From Nemertoderma westbladi (taxonomy: Eukaryota; Xenacoelomorpha; Nemertodermatida; Nemertodermatidae), in the NCBI GenBank assembly GCA_032718475.1, contig JAUCBJ010002756.1, positions 43,314-107,313 of the forward strand: a stretch of DNA of 64,000 nt. Reading direction: 5' to 3'. Shown here one piece after another: positions 1 to 9,720 of the stretch. The position numbers and the translations under genes are program-made. Under the pieces are notes generated by a model. That model was given only the letters and a program-made list of their open reading frames with translations, searched no databases and had not been told where the DNA came from. Position 1 is the first letter of the stretch. The number at the start of each line of letters is the position of its first letter.

Positions 1-2
1 CT

Positions 3-3000
3 CCCGTATTTGATCCATCTGGAAAGAATCCAAACTATCGTCGGTGGAAGAAAGAAATCTTAGTTTGGGAATCGATAACAGAAACTTCAGCGGCGAAACA
101 AGCAGCTACAGTAATTCTTAATCTTCGTGGTGTTGCCAAAGATAAAGCTTTGGACTTAGACGTTCCCGCATTAGCAGTGGATGGCGGTTTAGCTTCTCTT
201 ATTAGACAATTGGATGAAACGTTTTTAAAAGAAAAAGAGGAAGATGCCTACAACAATTTTGTTATATTTCGGAATTTTTGTCGAAATTCCAATGAAAATG
301 TGCGTGACTTTGTGATAAAATTCGAGAGTATGGTGAGTAACCTAAAAGAATTTGGTCTTACGTTTGACGATTCTATTTTGGCGGCCGAATTGATACATAA
401 ATCCAATTTAAGTAATAGTGAGCGCAAAATGATTTTGGCAACTGCTAAACTTGAATTTAATGACGTGAAACGACATATTTTGAGAATGATGTCGGATATT
501 GGATCTGGTAATTCCAAGTTAGGCACCGATGAATCGAGATTTGATTCCGAAGAACTAAAAACTGAAATTGCTTTGGAGGCTAATTTTAGGAATAAGAAAC
601 CGTCACGTTTTCAATCCAAATCCAACCTAGGTACTGGCACCGGTAGATCGTTTAAGCCAAACTCGATAAACACCAGCAAACTACCTTTACCATTTACTAA
701 TTCAAATGTCAAGGGCCCTAATAAAAACAACCGCTGCCGAGTCTGCGATTCGATATATCACTTTCAACGGGATTGTCCTCATAAATCTCAATGTAATGTA
801 TGTGAGTCTGTACTCCATACAGATGATCTCTGTCCGCATAATGAATCAGAATCTGATAATGAAAAGATGCTCATTGGGTGTAGAGAAGATTCTGGAGATA
901 ATGAACGAAATGTTTACTTTCTTAAACATCTGTTTAAAAATAGCGTGTTTCTTGCAAAACCGACCAAGAAAACTAATAACTTCATTAGAAAAACAACTGA
1001 CATTTATGCCATTTTGGACACTGCTTGCACGAAGACTGTTTCTGGAACTGAATGGCTTGAAACTTATAAGGCTATATTCAATGTAAATCCTTCTTCTCGT
1101 ACCACTTATTCAGTATATATATTCGGCGGTGGAGAAGAAAAGATTGCAAAACAGAACTATATTCTTGATATTCCGGTTAATGATATTACGTATAAAATAT
1201 CTGTTGACGTTATAGAGGGATCATTGCCACTACTACTCTCTCGACCAACAATGGCCAAACTTCAGGTAATGCTAGATATTTCGGCAAATATTGCAACAAT
1301 TAATGGATCAGCAGTGCAACTTGTTGAGTTAATATCTGGTCACTGTGCGATTCCACTAATTCCAGGTGAAAGGCTTATGAATACTGCATTAATCACAGAT
1401 ACAGCTGATAAAAGAGCTGACAACGGTGATAATCGCATCGATTCTAGTGAAACCGAACGTGGGAAATTGCAGAATCCGAAATCTCAATTGCAGTTATCAT
1501 ATAAGGAGATTCTGAAACTTCATAAACAGTTCGCTCATCCGTCGAAACAAACGCTAATTAAGCTGATCGAACAGTCTGGCTTGTTTGTTGGTGAGTCCTA
1601 TATAACTTTTGTTGATGAAGTAATGAAGGATTGTGCTGAATGTAAAATACATGGAAGAAGAAAACCATCTAATCCAATTGTTTCACTGCCTCTTGGCAAA
1701 ACATGTAACGATATTATCGGTTTAGATTTATTTTTTATGGAAGAGTTGAATTATAGCCATGGTAAGCCCGTTCTTCACGTTGTAGACTTATTCTCTCGCT
1801 ATAGTATGACAATGATACTGCCAAATAAATTGTCCACAAGTGTTCAGAGTGCATTATTGGATAAATGGTGTTCTATTTTTGGTCCACCTAACAAATCAGT
1901 CTTCACAGATAATGGTGGCGAGTTCGTTGCTATAAGCTTTACTGAGTTGTGCAATAAGCTTAATATGACACATGATGTTACGGCACCATACTCTCCATTC
2001 AGCAACGGAATAACGGAGAGACATAATGGTTTAATTAAGGATATATATTGTCGAATAAAATCGGATAATCAGAGCTATTCTGATTATAAAATATTAACTA
2101 TGGCTACGTTTGTAAAGAATGCTTGGCCAAATCATAATGGCTTTTCTCCACACCAAATAATGTTTGGCAGGGGCCCGAATATAGGAGGAGTTTTGACGGA
2201 CAACTTATGTGCTTTAGATAATTCACAATCAGTTAGCAAATCTGTTATTGAACATATCGCTTTGTTGAATGATGTGAGGGAACAATTTGCAAAATCGGAT
2301 GCTTCTAGTCGGGTTCGTAGAGCATTACAAAGAAACATACGACCATCTAATAGTGAGGTTGTCAATGGAGATGCAGTATATTATTATAACACTGCGGGCA
2401 AGTGGTGTGGTCCAGCGAAGGTTGTTGCTGTTAAAGGTTCGGAAATACTTGTTGGTCATGGCTCTCGCTATATCCGTTGTCATAGATCAGAAATTAAGCT
2501 ACACGATAGTGCCAAACTGGGATTTGGAAGTGAGTTCAAAGAAACCGAAGACACAGACATGATAGTTGAAGATTATAGCCACTCAGGAAGTGTTGGCACT
2601 TCTGATCCAGAAGAATTACCGGCGATAAATAAAGTCAAACAAGTCAATCCCAATGGTTCAACTTCTGAGTCATACTCTGACAATTTGAATGCGTCCAGTG
2701 CTAATTACGATGACGCAATGATGCCGTCTATGGAATCGACTAGTATTGATAATTGTGAGGTCATGGAAGAACCAATTCTTTCGGAAGTTTCTTCGAAATA
2801 TCCTACAAGAGAGCGCAAACCGCCAGAGTTCTATGGTTATTTTGGCGAACAAAGACCTACACCTTTGCTAGACACTGAGGCAGCCAAGGAACAGGAACTG
2901 TTAAACTGGCTGCAGAATGATGTATATACGGAAGTCTATGAAGTTCCTAGTAAAGCTAATATTGTTCAGACTCGCTGGGTTATTACGGAGAAAGATGTGG

Positions 3001-4382
3001 AAGGTATAAAATTTACAAAGGCCCGTTTGGTAGTTAAAGGATTTCAGGATAAAGAAGATCCAATCTCATTTTCGCCAACTTGTGACAAGACATCGATACG
3101 AACTCTGTTATCCATGGCTTCTTTATTTAAGTGGGATTTGTGGGTCATTGATATTAAAACGGCCTTTCTTCAGAGTAATAACTTTGATAGTGATCGAGTT
3201 ATTTATGCTGTACCACCTCCAGAGTACATAAACAAATTAAGCACCAAATCAAAAGAAATCAAAGCTGCAAATGTATTCTGGAAATTAAATAAAGCCGTCT
3301 ATGGGTTACAGGATGCCTGTAGGTATTGCTATCATAAGTTGCAGGAAGAGCTGTTTGTACTGGGTAACTTTCAAAACCAATTTGATCCAGCGTTGTATAC
3401 AAATTATGATGAACATGATAGACTTGTTGGTATGATAGCAACACACGTTGATGACCTTCTCATAGGTGGTGTGAATGGTCTTCCTAAGGTTCGTGAAGGC
3501 ATTGCACAATTGTTGAAAGTGGGTAAAGTCCGGCGAATCAAAGATACATGGACTAAGTTTCTGGGAGTATGCATTCGCCAGCTAGATAATGGTAGTTATG
3601 AAATATCACAAGAACAGTATATTGAAGGCATTGATTTTGAGGTTATTGACAAAGATAGTGAGTTATCGTGCAAATCATATTTCAAATCAACATTGGGGAA
3701 GCTAATGTGGGTTTCAACAAACACTAGACCAGATATCGGATTTATTGTAGGGAGTTTATCTCAGATTAACTCTCCAAACGCGGACGATATCGCGTTATTA
3801 AACAAAACAGTAAGGAAGATAAAGTCTGAAAAGGTTATATTGAAATATTACCATCCAGAAACTGCAGATCCTCCCGAAGCAGTGCGTTCAACAATTCCTA
3901 ATCTTTATGTATTCGTTGATTCTTCGTTTGGTAACCCGTCTCGCTTAGCTATCTATATTTTCTGGGGACATTATTTGTTATATTGGGCTAGCCGTTGTTG
4001 TCGGCGTGTTACTAAAAGTACATTATCTGCCGAGACGTTTGCCCTGGTAGAGGGTGTCGATATGGGTCGATATATTCAGATGTTTATGAAGTCTATATTG
4101 CGATCTGATCTAATTGATTGTCATTTTTACTCCGATCACAAAGGATTGGTTCAGGATTTATATAATGGGAAGATTCCGATAGAGAAACGACTGGCAATTG
4201 ACTTTGCATTTATTAAAGAACTCGTGGTTGATATTGAAAAACTGAAATGGATTCCAACAAAGTTGCAGATTGCTGATACACTGACCAAAGCAAAAAGTCA
4301 GTCCGTTGTTTTATTAAAACGCATATTGAACGACCCGTTTGTGATGTATGAGCTTTTGGAAAATCTAACTGGTCATGTTTGA
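3..4382 (+). CDS. copia-type Gag-Pol polyprotein (5' partial, 1459 residues visible)
   Basis: The frame is open from base 3 to TGA at 4380-4382, so the true start lies left of the window. Gag: an N-terminal segment with WKKEI and a retrotransposon-gag core (bases 3-540), then two CX2CX4HX4C zinc knuckles at 735-776 and 792-833. Protease: the catalytic Asp is in LDTACTKTVSG (Asp codon 1017-1019). Integrase: zinc-binding H-x4-H-x31-C-x2-C (His codons 1521 and 1536, Cys codons 1632 and 1641), then a D,D-35-E core (Asp 1725, Asp 1908, Glu 2016). Reverse transcriptase: DIKTAFL with Asp codon 3150, and HVDD at 3444-3455. RNase H: acidic residues at codons 3918, 4032, 4134 and 4275. All expected catalytic residues are present and no frameshift was seen. 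Gag and Pol share one frame, as is usual in copia. The product would encapsidate, process, reverse-transcribe and integrate the element's own RNA. Confidence 0.95.
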   Translation, partial: PVFDPSGKNPNYRRWKKEILVWESITETSAAKQAATVILNLRGVAKDKALDLDVPALAVDGGLASLIRQLDETFLKEKEEDAYNNFVIFRNFCRNSNENVRDFVIKFESMVSNLKEFGLTFDDSILAAELIHKSNLSNSERKMILATAKLEFNDVKRHILRMMSDIGSGNSKLGTDESRFDSEELKTEIALEANFRNKKPSRFQSKSNLGTGTGRSFKPNSINTSKLPLPFTNSNVKGPNKNNRCRVCDSIYHFQRDCPHKSQCNVCESVLHTDDLCPHNESESDNEKMLIGCREDSGDNERNVYFLKHLFKNSVFLAKPTKKTNNFIRKTTDIYAILDTACTKTVSGTEWLETYKAIFNVNPSSRTTYSVYIFGGGEEKIAKQNYILDIPVNDITYKISVDVIEGSLPLLLSRPTMAKLQVMLDISANIATINGSAVQLVELISGHCAIPLIPGERLMNTALITDTADKRADNGDNRIDSSETERGKLQNPKSQLQLSYKEILKLHKQFAHPSKQTLIKLIEQSGLFVGESYITFVDEVMKDCAECKIHGRRKPSNPIVSLPLGKTCNDIIGLDLFFMEELNYSHGKPVLHVVDLFSRYSMTMILPNKLSTSVQSALLDKWCSIFGPPNKSVFTDNGGEFVAISFTELCNKLNMTHDVTAPYSPFSNGITERHNGLIKDIYCRIKSDNQSYSDYKILTMATFVKNAWPNHNGFSPHQIMFGRGPNIGGVLTDNLCALDNSQSVSKSVIEHIALLNDVREQFAKSDASSRVRRALQRNIRPSNSEVVNGDAVYYYNTAGKWCGPAKVVAVKGSEILVGHGSRYIRCHRSEIKLHDSAKLGFGSEFKETEDTDMIVEDYSHSGSVGTSDPEELPAINKVKQVNPNGSTSESYSDNLNASSANYDDAMMPSMESTSIDNCEVMEEPILSEVSSKYPTRERKPPEFYGYFGEQRPTPLLDTEAAKEQELLNWLQNDVYTEVYEVPSKANIVQTRWVITEKDVEGIKFTKARLVVKGFQDKEDPISFSPTCDKTSIRTLLSMASLFKWDLWVIDIKTAFLQSNNFDSDRVIYAVPPPEYINKLSTKSKEIKAANVFWKLNKAVYGLQDACRYCYHKLQEELFVLGNFQNQFDPALYTNYDEHDRLVGMIATHVDDLLIGGVNGLPKVREGIAQLLKVGKVRRIKDTWTKFLGVCIRQLDNGSYEISQEQYIEGIDFEVIDKDSELSCKSYFKSTLGKLMWVSTNTRPDIGFIVGSLSQINSPNADDIALLNKTVRKIKSEKVILKYYHPETADPPEAVRSTIPNLYVFVDSSFGNPSRLAIYIFWGHYLLYWASRCCRRVTKSTLSAETFALVEGVDMGRYIQMFMKSILRSDLIDCHFYSDHKGLVQDLYNGKIPIEKRLAIDFAFIKELVVDIEKLKWIPTKLQIADTLTKAKSQSVVLLKRILNDPFVMYELLENLTGHV

Positions 4383-4569
4383 CAAGCCGATAGCATAAAT
4401 TTCAATGAATGTAACAAACTGAAAGTAACTAATTGAATGACTATCCGATTTGTATTTGTACAAGTTGAAACTTAAGACCATAATTGACTTATGGCCAGAA
4501 TAGTTTTTTTTTTATAGTTAGAATTTATTTGTGGAACAAACTAAAAAAAAAAGGAAAGAAACGGAAGAT
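4383..4569 (+). other. copia 3' untranslated segment with polypurine tract (4543-4568)
   Basis: This is AT-rich non-coding sequence between the pol stop and the 3' LTR. It ends in a purine run at 4543-4568 (ten A, then GGAAAGAAACGGAAGA, with a single C), one base before the LTR. In LTR elements a polypurine tract in this place primes plus-strand DNA synthesis. Confidence 0.85.
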
Positions 4570-4770
4570 TGTTAATACTGTAGACAGTACCTGGATGACT
4601 GTATGTGTTAGTTACTGATATAGGTACGGTAGTATGGTTACCGCGTACCGGTAATCAGTAGGCTACAGTTCATGATTCCACATCTAACTGGATTCAACTG
4701 TCTGACTATATATATTGGTTAAACTGTAATATAATAACTCGATCAAACTGATTATTATTCTCATATAACA
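4570..4770 (+). repeat. copia 3' LTR, 201 bp
   Basis: The LTR starts TGTTA right after the polypurine tract and ends TAACA right before satellite A, a perfect 5-bp terminal inverted repeat with the canonical TG...CA ends. Its length fits the short LTRs of copia elements. It should be identical or nearly so to the 5' LTR outside the window. Confidence 0.9.
4706..4714 (+). promoter_or_regulatory. possible TATA element in the LTR
   Basis: A TATATATAT-like run lies about 137 bp into the LTR. In the 5' LTR the equivalent site could place Pol II transcription start downstream. This rests on the motif only. Confidence 0.3.
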
Positions 4771-4775
4771 AACCC
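4771..4775 (+). other. predicted right copy of copia target-site duplication (AACCC)
   Basis: These are the five bases directly after the LTR. They match the satellite A consensus (CAGTAAACCCTTCC), so the element split a monomer here. Copia integrases usually make 5-bp duplications. The left copy is outside the window. Confidence 0.5.
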
Positions 4776-5520
4776 TTCCACTCTGTTTCCTAAAGGAATG
4801 CCTGTTCACCACTATGGGTGATCTTCCACAGTAAACCATTCCAATGTTTCCTAAAGGAATGCCTGTTCACCACCATGGGCGTTCTTCCACAGTAAACCCT
4901 TCCACTCTGTTTCCTAAAATAATGCCTGTTCACCACCATGGGTGATCTTCCGCAGTAAGCCCTTCCACTCTGTTTCCTAAAATAATGCCTGTTCACCACC
5001 ATGGGTGATCTTCCACAGTACGCCCTTCCACTCTGTTTCCTAAAGGAATGCCTGTTCACCACCATGGGTGATCTTCCACAGTAAGCCCTTCCACTCTGTT
5101 TCCCAAAGTAATGCCTGTAAACCACCATGGGTGATCTTCCACAGTACGCCCTTCCACTCTGTTTCCCAAAGTAATGCCTGTAAACCACCACGGGTGATCT
5201 TCCACAATACGCCCTTCCACTCTGTTTCCCAAAGTAATGCCTGTAAACCACCATGGGTGATCTTCCACAGTACGCCCTTCCACTCTGTTTCCCAAAATAA
5301 TGCCTGTTCACCACCATGGGTGATCTTCCACAGTACGCCCTTCCACTCTGTTTCCTAAAGGAATGCCTGTTCACCACCATGGGCGTTCTTCCACAGTAAA
5401 ACCTTCCACTCTGTTTCCTAAATGAATGCCGGTTCACCACCATGGGTTATCTTCCAGAGTACGCCCTTCCACTCTGTTTCCTAAATGAATGCCTGTTCAC
5501 CACCATGGGTGATCTTCCAC

Positions 5521-6180
5521 AGTAAACCCTTCCACTCTGTTCCCAAAATACTGCCTGTTCATGACCATGGGTGATCTTCCACTGTAAACCCTTCCACTCT
5601 GGTTCCCAAAGTAATGCCTGGTCACCACCATGGGTGATCTTGCACAGTCAACCCTTCCACTCTGTTTCCCAAAATAATGCCTGTTCACCACCATGGGTTA
5701 TCTTCCAGAGTAAGCCCTTCCACTCTGTTTCCCAATGTAATGCCTGTTCACCACCATGGGTGATCTTCCACAGTAAACCCTTCCACTCTGTTCCCAAAAT
5801 ACTGCCTGTTCATGACCATGGGTGATCTTCCACTGTAAACCCTTCCACTCTGGTTCCCAAAGTAATGCCTGGTCACCACCATGGGTGATCTTGCACAGTC
5901 AACCCTTCCACTCTGTTTCCCAAAATAATGCCTGTTCACCACCATGGGTGATCTTCCACAGTTAGCCCTTCCACTCTGTTTCACAAAATAATGCCTGTTC
6001 ACCACCATGGGTGATCTTCCACTGTAAACACTTCCACTCTGTTTCCCAAAGTAATGCCTGTTCACCACCATGGGTGATCTTATACAGTAAACCCTTCCAC
6101 TCTGTTCCCAAAATAATGCCTGTTCATGACCATGGGTGATCTTCCACTGTAAACCCTTCCACTCTGGTTCCCAAAGTAAT
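5521..6180 (+). repeat. higher-order units inside satellite A
   Basis: A marker pair of monomers (one with a shortened TCTGTTCCC and ATGACCATGG, the next with TCTGGTTCCC and GGTCACC) recurs at about 5521, 5772 and 6086. The spacings are 251 bp (four monomers, one short) and 314 bp (five monomers). This is local higher-order duplication. Confidence 0.75.
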
Positions 6181-6665
6181 GCCTGGTCACCACCATGGGT
6201 GATCTTAACAATCAACCCTTCCACTCTGTTTCCTAAAATAATGCCTGTTCACCACCATGGGTTATCTTCCACAGTAAGCCCTTCCATTCTGTTTCCCAAA
6301 ATAATGCCTGTTCACCACCATGGGTTATCTTCCACAGTAAGCCCTTCCATTCTGATTCCCAAAATAATGGCTGTTCACCACCATGGGTGATCTTCCGCAG
6401 TAAGCCCTTCCACTCTGTTTCCCAAAATAATGCATGTTCACCACCATGGGTGATCTTCCGCAGTAAGCCCTTCCACTCTGTTTCCTAAAGGAATGCCTGT
6501 TCACCACCATGGGTGATCTTCCACAGTACGCCCTTACACTCTGTTTCCCAAAATAATGCCTGTTCACCGTCATGGGTAATCTTCCACAGTAAGCCCTTCC
6601 ACTCTGTTTCCTAAAATAATGACTGTTCACCATCATTGGTGATCTTCCACAGTACGCCCTTCCAC

Positions 6666-6794
6666 CTAGAGTGAAAGGATTTCAATTCATTATGGTTAAA
6701 TAATAACTGCAGTGTAACTTTTTAGATATCGTCGCGTCGGAGACTTTTTTTTTGTAGTTAAAGAATTAAAGCGAAAATAAAAATTCTGAGTCAT
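6666..6794. other. unassigned AT-rich spacer
   Basis: A short non-tandem spacer between satellite A and the 28-bp minisatellite, including a T9 run near 6745. No gene seen. Confidence 0.6.
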
Positions 6795-6929
6795 CCAGTA
6801 AGGAGAAGAGAGGGACTCTATACCAGTAAGGAGAAGAGAGGGACTCTATACCAGTAAGGAGGAGAGAGGGACTCTATACCAGTAAGGAGGAAAGAGGGAC
6901 GCTATATCAGTAAGGAGGAGAGAGAGACG
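6795..6929 (+). repeat. 28-bp minisatellite, about 4.8 copies
   Basis: Units begin CCAGTAAGGAG and continue with a GAGAGGGACTCTATA-like part. Starts are at 6795, 6823, 6851, 6879 and 6907, exactly 28 bp apart. The last copy is diverged and incomplete. Confidence 0.95.
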
Positions 6930-6978
6930 GGTGTAATATTTACAAAGTTAACAGTGGCTGGCCGGTCGCGGTACAAAC

Positions 6979-7142
6979 CTGAGAACAAATCCCGCCGAAT
7001 CAATTCGTCTGCGTTTCTGTTAGCGAACAGTTGCGAAGTATCCCACTTAGCTGGATGCGCTGACGGAACGGAATTAATCGGCAAATCGTGTTGGCTGAAC
7101 GCAAATCCTCCTCCCACAAACAGTTGGGTATCCTTATGATGG
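6979..7142 (-). CDS. candidate internal exon, unknown product
   Basis: On the minus strand a pyrimidine-rich TTTGTTTTTCCAG precedes an open segment that ends in CAG followed by GTTTGT, a reasonable donor. The segment is 164 bp (phase 2 in, phase 1 out), reads through without stop, and has mixed protein-like composition (it includes FANRNADELIRRDLFSG). It is less AT-rich than its flanks. I do not recognise a family. A chance open frame is a real alternative; the opposite strand is also open over part of it. Confidence 0.25.
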
Positions 7143-7334
7143 CTGGAAAAACAAAGTACAGTAATAGTAATAGTATCAGACACATAGACGGATTTCAATT
7201 TATGCGCATACACCTATGGAGATGCACTTATATTTATCAGGTTACTTAGCCAGATCCTCATAGTCCGATGTTACATTTACGAAATTTCAAATATTCATAA
7301 ACTATATTATGTATTCGACCCAGCCAGGCCTCAG
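7143..7334. other. unassigned spacer
   Basis: AT-rich sequence between the candidate exon and the 41/64-bp array. Nothing recognised. Confidence 0.5.
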
Positions 7335-7980
7335 TACACGTCCCTCACTCACTCCATAGCATATACAGCTGCGTGGGTCTACTAACCAACTACTGTAGTA
7401 CACATACAGCTGCCCGAGTCTCCTAACCAACTACTGTAGTACACATACAGCTGCCTGGGTCTCCTAACCAACTACTGTAGTACACGTCCCTCACCCACTC
7501 CATAGCATATACAGCTGTGAGGGTCTCCTAACCAACTACTGTAGTACACGTCCCTCACTCACTCCATAACATATACAGCTGTGCGGGTCTCCTAACCAAC
7601 TACTGTAGTACACATACAGCTGCCCGGGTCTCCTAGCCAACTACTGTAGTACACATACAGCTGCCCGGGTCTCCTAACCAACTACTGTAGTACACGACCC
7701 TCACTCACTCCATAGCATATACAGCTGCCCGGGTCTCCTAACCAACTACTGTAGTACACGTCCCTCACTCACTCCATAGCACATACAGCTGTGAGGGTCC
7801 CCTAACCAACTACAGTAGTACACGTCCCTCACTCACTCCATAGCATATACAGCTGTGAGGGTCTCCTAACCAACTACTGTAGTACAAGCCCCTCACTCAC
7901 TCCATAACATATACAGCTGCGTGGGTCTCCTAACCAACTACACTGTAGTATACGACCCTCACTCACTCCATAACATAAGC
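7335..7980 (+). repeat. compound minisatellite of 41-bp and 64-bp units
   Basis: About eleven units share ATACAGCTG and CCTAACCAACTACTGTAGTA. Long 64-bp units also carry GTCCCTCACTCACTCCATAG; short 41-bp units lack this 23-bp block. Long and short units are interspersed. Confidence 0.9.
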
Positions 7981-8952
7981 TGCTGTGCGTGGTCTTACAA
8001 CCAGTCGCGACGAATTTCCTCTCCTTAATGCGTTCGCCGATTGTTCTCGAGAAGTCGCTGGTCTGACGTCCAATCGCCTCGCATTTCCCACTCGCGGGTA
8101 ATTTGTCGATATCTGGCGAGTTGTTCCTGGTCGTCCAACATTTTTGACGGAAAAGAAACTTCCCAACTGTTGCCGGGGATCCTTATGCATCTGTATACTA
8201 TACTATACAGGCTTACAGGCTGCTGTTTCCAATTATAGAACATAAAGGATCAGCCTCATATAAATATCGTCTGCCAGTATTAATTTAAATTGAATTTTCC
8301 CCTTAAATATTCTGTATGTTAATATTAACTGTATTAAGGAAGTACAAAGGTTTATAATAATTACAGATACGGGGTGACTCTCGACGCAGTCCAAAAAACC
8401 CATCCCGGTAAAATCGATGCAAATACTCGCAGACAGCAAAAATTAAACTGCAACTTGTGTTCTTGACCATGGTTTATTGTTTTAATTTGAAAGTGATCGG
8501 CCGCACAATAGTGCAACGGCGGCAGACCCAAAAACAAAGTCACCCCAAATCACTCAGGTAGTCATGCACTAGGTCCTCCAGTCGTCTATGTTGGTAAAAA
8601 GGCGAAGAAAAAATATTGACTGGCAACCAGCATGTCTCTCCGGTTGCCAGATAACGAGGTTGCCATAACACAAGGTGTGAATAGGCGATGACAGTGTCCG
8701 GTTAGTTTCAATGAGCATGTTTGCATGGCATAGCAGGGCGGGTTTCGACAATTGCGTGCCACTATAAGTGTATAGTAAAACATTGCTTTACATACAGTAT
8801 ATGCGTGGCATATCCAACATGGTGTACCCTTGGAAACATTCTGGTAGATACACCATACTGTGATCTGTTGTCCTCAGTAGTAACAGCCTTGTAACCGTTA
8901 AGGAGTTATTAATTCAACTCAACTGCTCTTGTATCCAGACCCTGGAACTCAC
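7981..8952. other. low-copy region, no firm gene
   Basis: This is non-tandem sequence. On the minus strand around 8000-8190 two overlapping frames are open, with protein-like composition in one (a segment containing KMLDDQEQLARYRQITREW). A possible acceptor (TATACAG) is near 8191 and a GTAAGA donor-like site near 8000. The two frames compete and one reaches a stop, so I do not call an exon. No other structure was recognised up to 8952. Confidence 0.4.
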
Positions 8953-9080
8953 GTTGACGGAATATCATGCGAACTGAAGTCGTCAACGTGACCTTCTCAG
9001 CTCCATTCGGGTTTTTATTGCTATCGATAAACTTCTTATGTTCAGAATTATTGTCCACTATCAAGTAGTTGGTCTCCTTG
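8953..9080 (-). CDS. candidate internal exon, unknown product
   Basis: On the minus strand CTTTTTGTAACAG precedes an open 128-bp segment that ends before GTGAGT, a strong donor consensus. It enters in phase 2 and leaves in phase 1. The peptide is polar and includes NPNGAEKVTLTTSVRMIFRQ. I recognise no domain. The frame continues past the donor to 8909, so splicing is inferred only from the site. Same strand as the candidates near 7.1 and 12.7 kb, but the phases do not chain without a missing exon. Confidence 0.25.
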
Positions 9081-9284
9081 CTGTTACAAAAAGACATAGG
9101 AAGCTTATTCTAAGTTGTGAACAACTTTAGAGCTCTCACTAATGCCTCTGACAGAATAACACGAAGTGGGGCCTTCGCGCAGCACGTGACTTAAATTTAA
9201 TTTAAGTACTAATTCGAAAGTATTACTGTATTAGCAAATTTTAAGCAGATTTCGCCTAATCACTTTTTACCTCTTTCATTTCTA
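9081..9284. other. unassigned spacer
   Basis: AT-rich sequence with no recognised feature. Confidence 0.5.
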
Positions 9285-9480
9285 TTCAGACATTTCTGAC
9301 TCTAGCGGTATAGTGAGAACTGAAGATGGATTAGGGTCTCCAGCCCCACAAAGACACAGCCTATGGATGAATAGTACATACGTACATCGGCCAAGTTTCA
9401 TCTTGAATAACGGATAACGAAATGAGAGACGGATCTCACTTTCAGAAATTTCGTCGTATAGCGGCAGACCGATTAAATCT

Positions 9481-9495
9481 CCCCCCCCCCCCCCC
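9481..9495 (+). repeat. poly-C tract, 15 bp
   Basis: Fifteen consecutive C bases sit inside one diverged subunit of the tandem-core element, where the related subunit has a mixed AGCCCCACAAAG. Probably replication slippage, and a likely place for sequencing length error. Confidence 0.9.
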
Positions 9496-9720
9496 ACAAA
9501 GACGCAGCATGTGGTCCAGAATATATGGCAAGATTCAGCTTAAACTGATTAAAATCAATGAGACGGGAGAATCTATTCACTTTCAGGCATAAAGTAGTCC
9601 TATAGCGGGTGACTGTTGAACTGATTTTCAACAAAACAAATTTTCAACTTGGCAGCTTTAAATTCGACAAAGTTATAAGCATGTCAATATCATAACGACG
9701 ACAACGATTTCACTTTCAGA

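Larger units (their letters stand above)
1..4770 (+). mobile_element. Ty1/copia LTR retrotransposon, 3' part (left end outside window)
   Basis: The element has an intact gag-pol frame, a short 3' untranslated stretch, a polypurine tract and a 3' LTR, in that order. Domain order is gag, protease, integrase, reverse transcriptase, RNase H. Integrase before RT is diagnostic of Ty1/copia rather than gypsy. The 5' LTR, primer-binding site and gag start lie left of base 1. The right end abuts satellite A directly, so the element inserted into that array. The uninterrupted frame and clean LTR edge suggest a recent insertion. Protease and gag style resemble the copia lineages of aquatic invertebrates (GalEa-like); that subfamily placement is inference. 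Confidence 0.95.
4771..6665 (+). repeat. satellite A, 63-bp tandem repeat, about 30 copies
   Basis: Each unit carries CTTCCACTCTGTTTCC, an AATGCCTGTTCACCACCATG block, GGGTGATCTTCCACAG and a TAAACCC or TAAGCCC link. Most spacings are 63 bp; a few units are 61 or 62 bp. Because 63 is 21 codons, long frames stay open on the minus strand (for example 4790-5443, a repeated 21-residue unit) and some on the plus strand. These have no start context, domain or conserved phase and are taken as artefacts. The left side of the array is cut by the copia insertion. Confidence 0.95.

Noticed and set aside
706-1086. Additional frames inside the copia coding region (also 248-526, 2132-2365, 2287-2562, 2670-2852, 3259-3509)
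   Set aside because: They overlap an intact polyprotein with all its domains and have no recognisable content.
4790-6636. Repeated 21-residue frames on both strands of satellite A
   Set aside because: These arise from a 63-bp unit without stops. Overlapping frames on both strands and no conserved start argue against coding.
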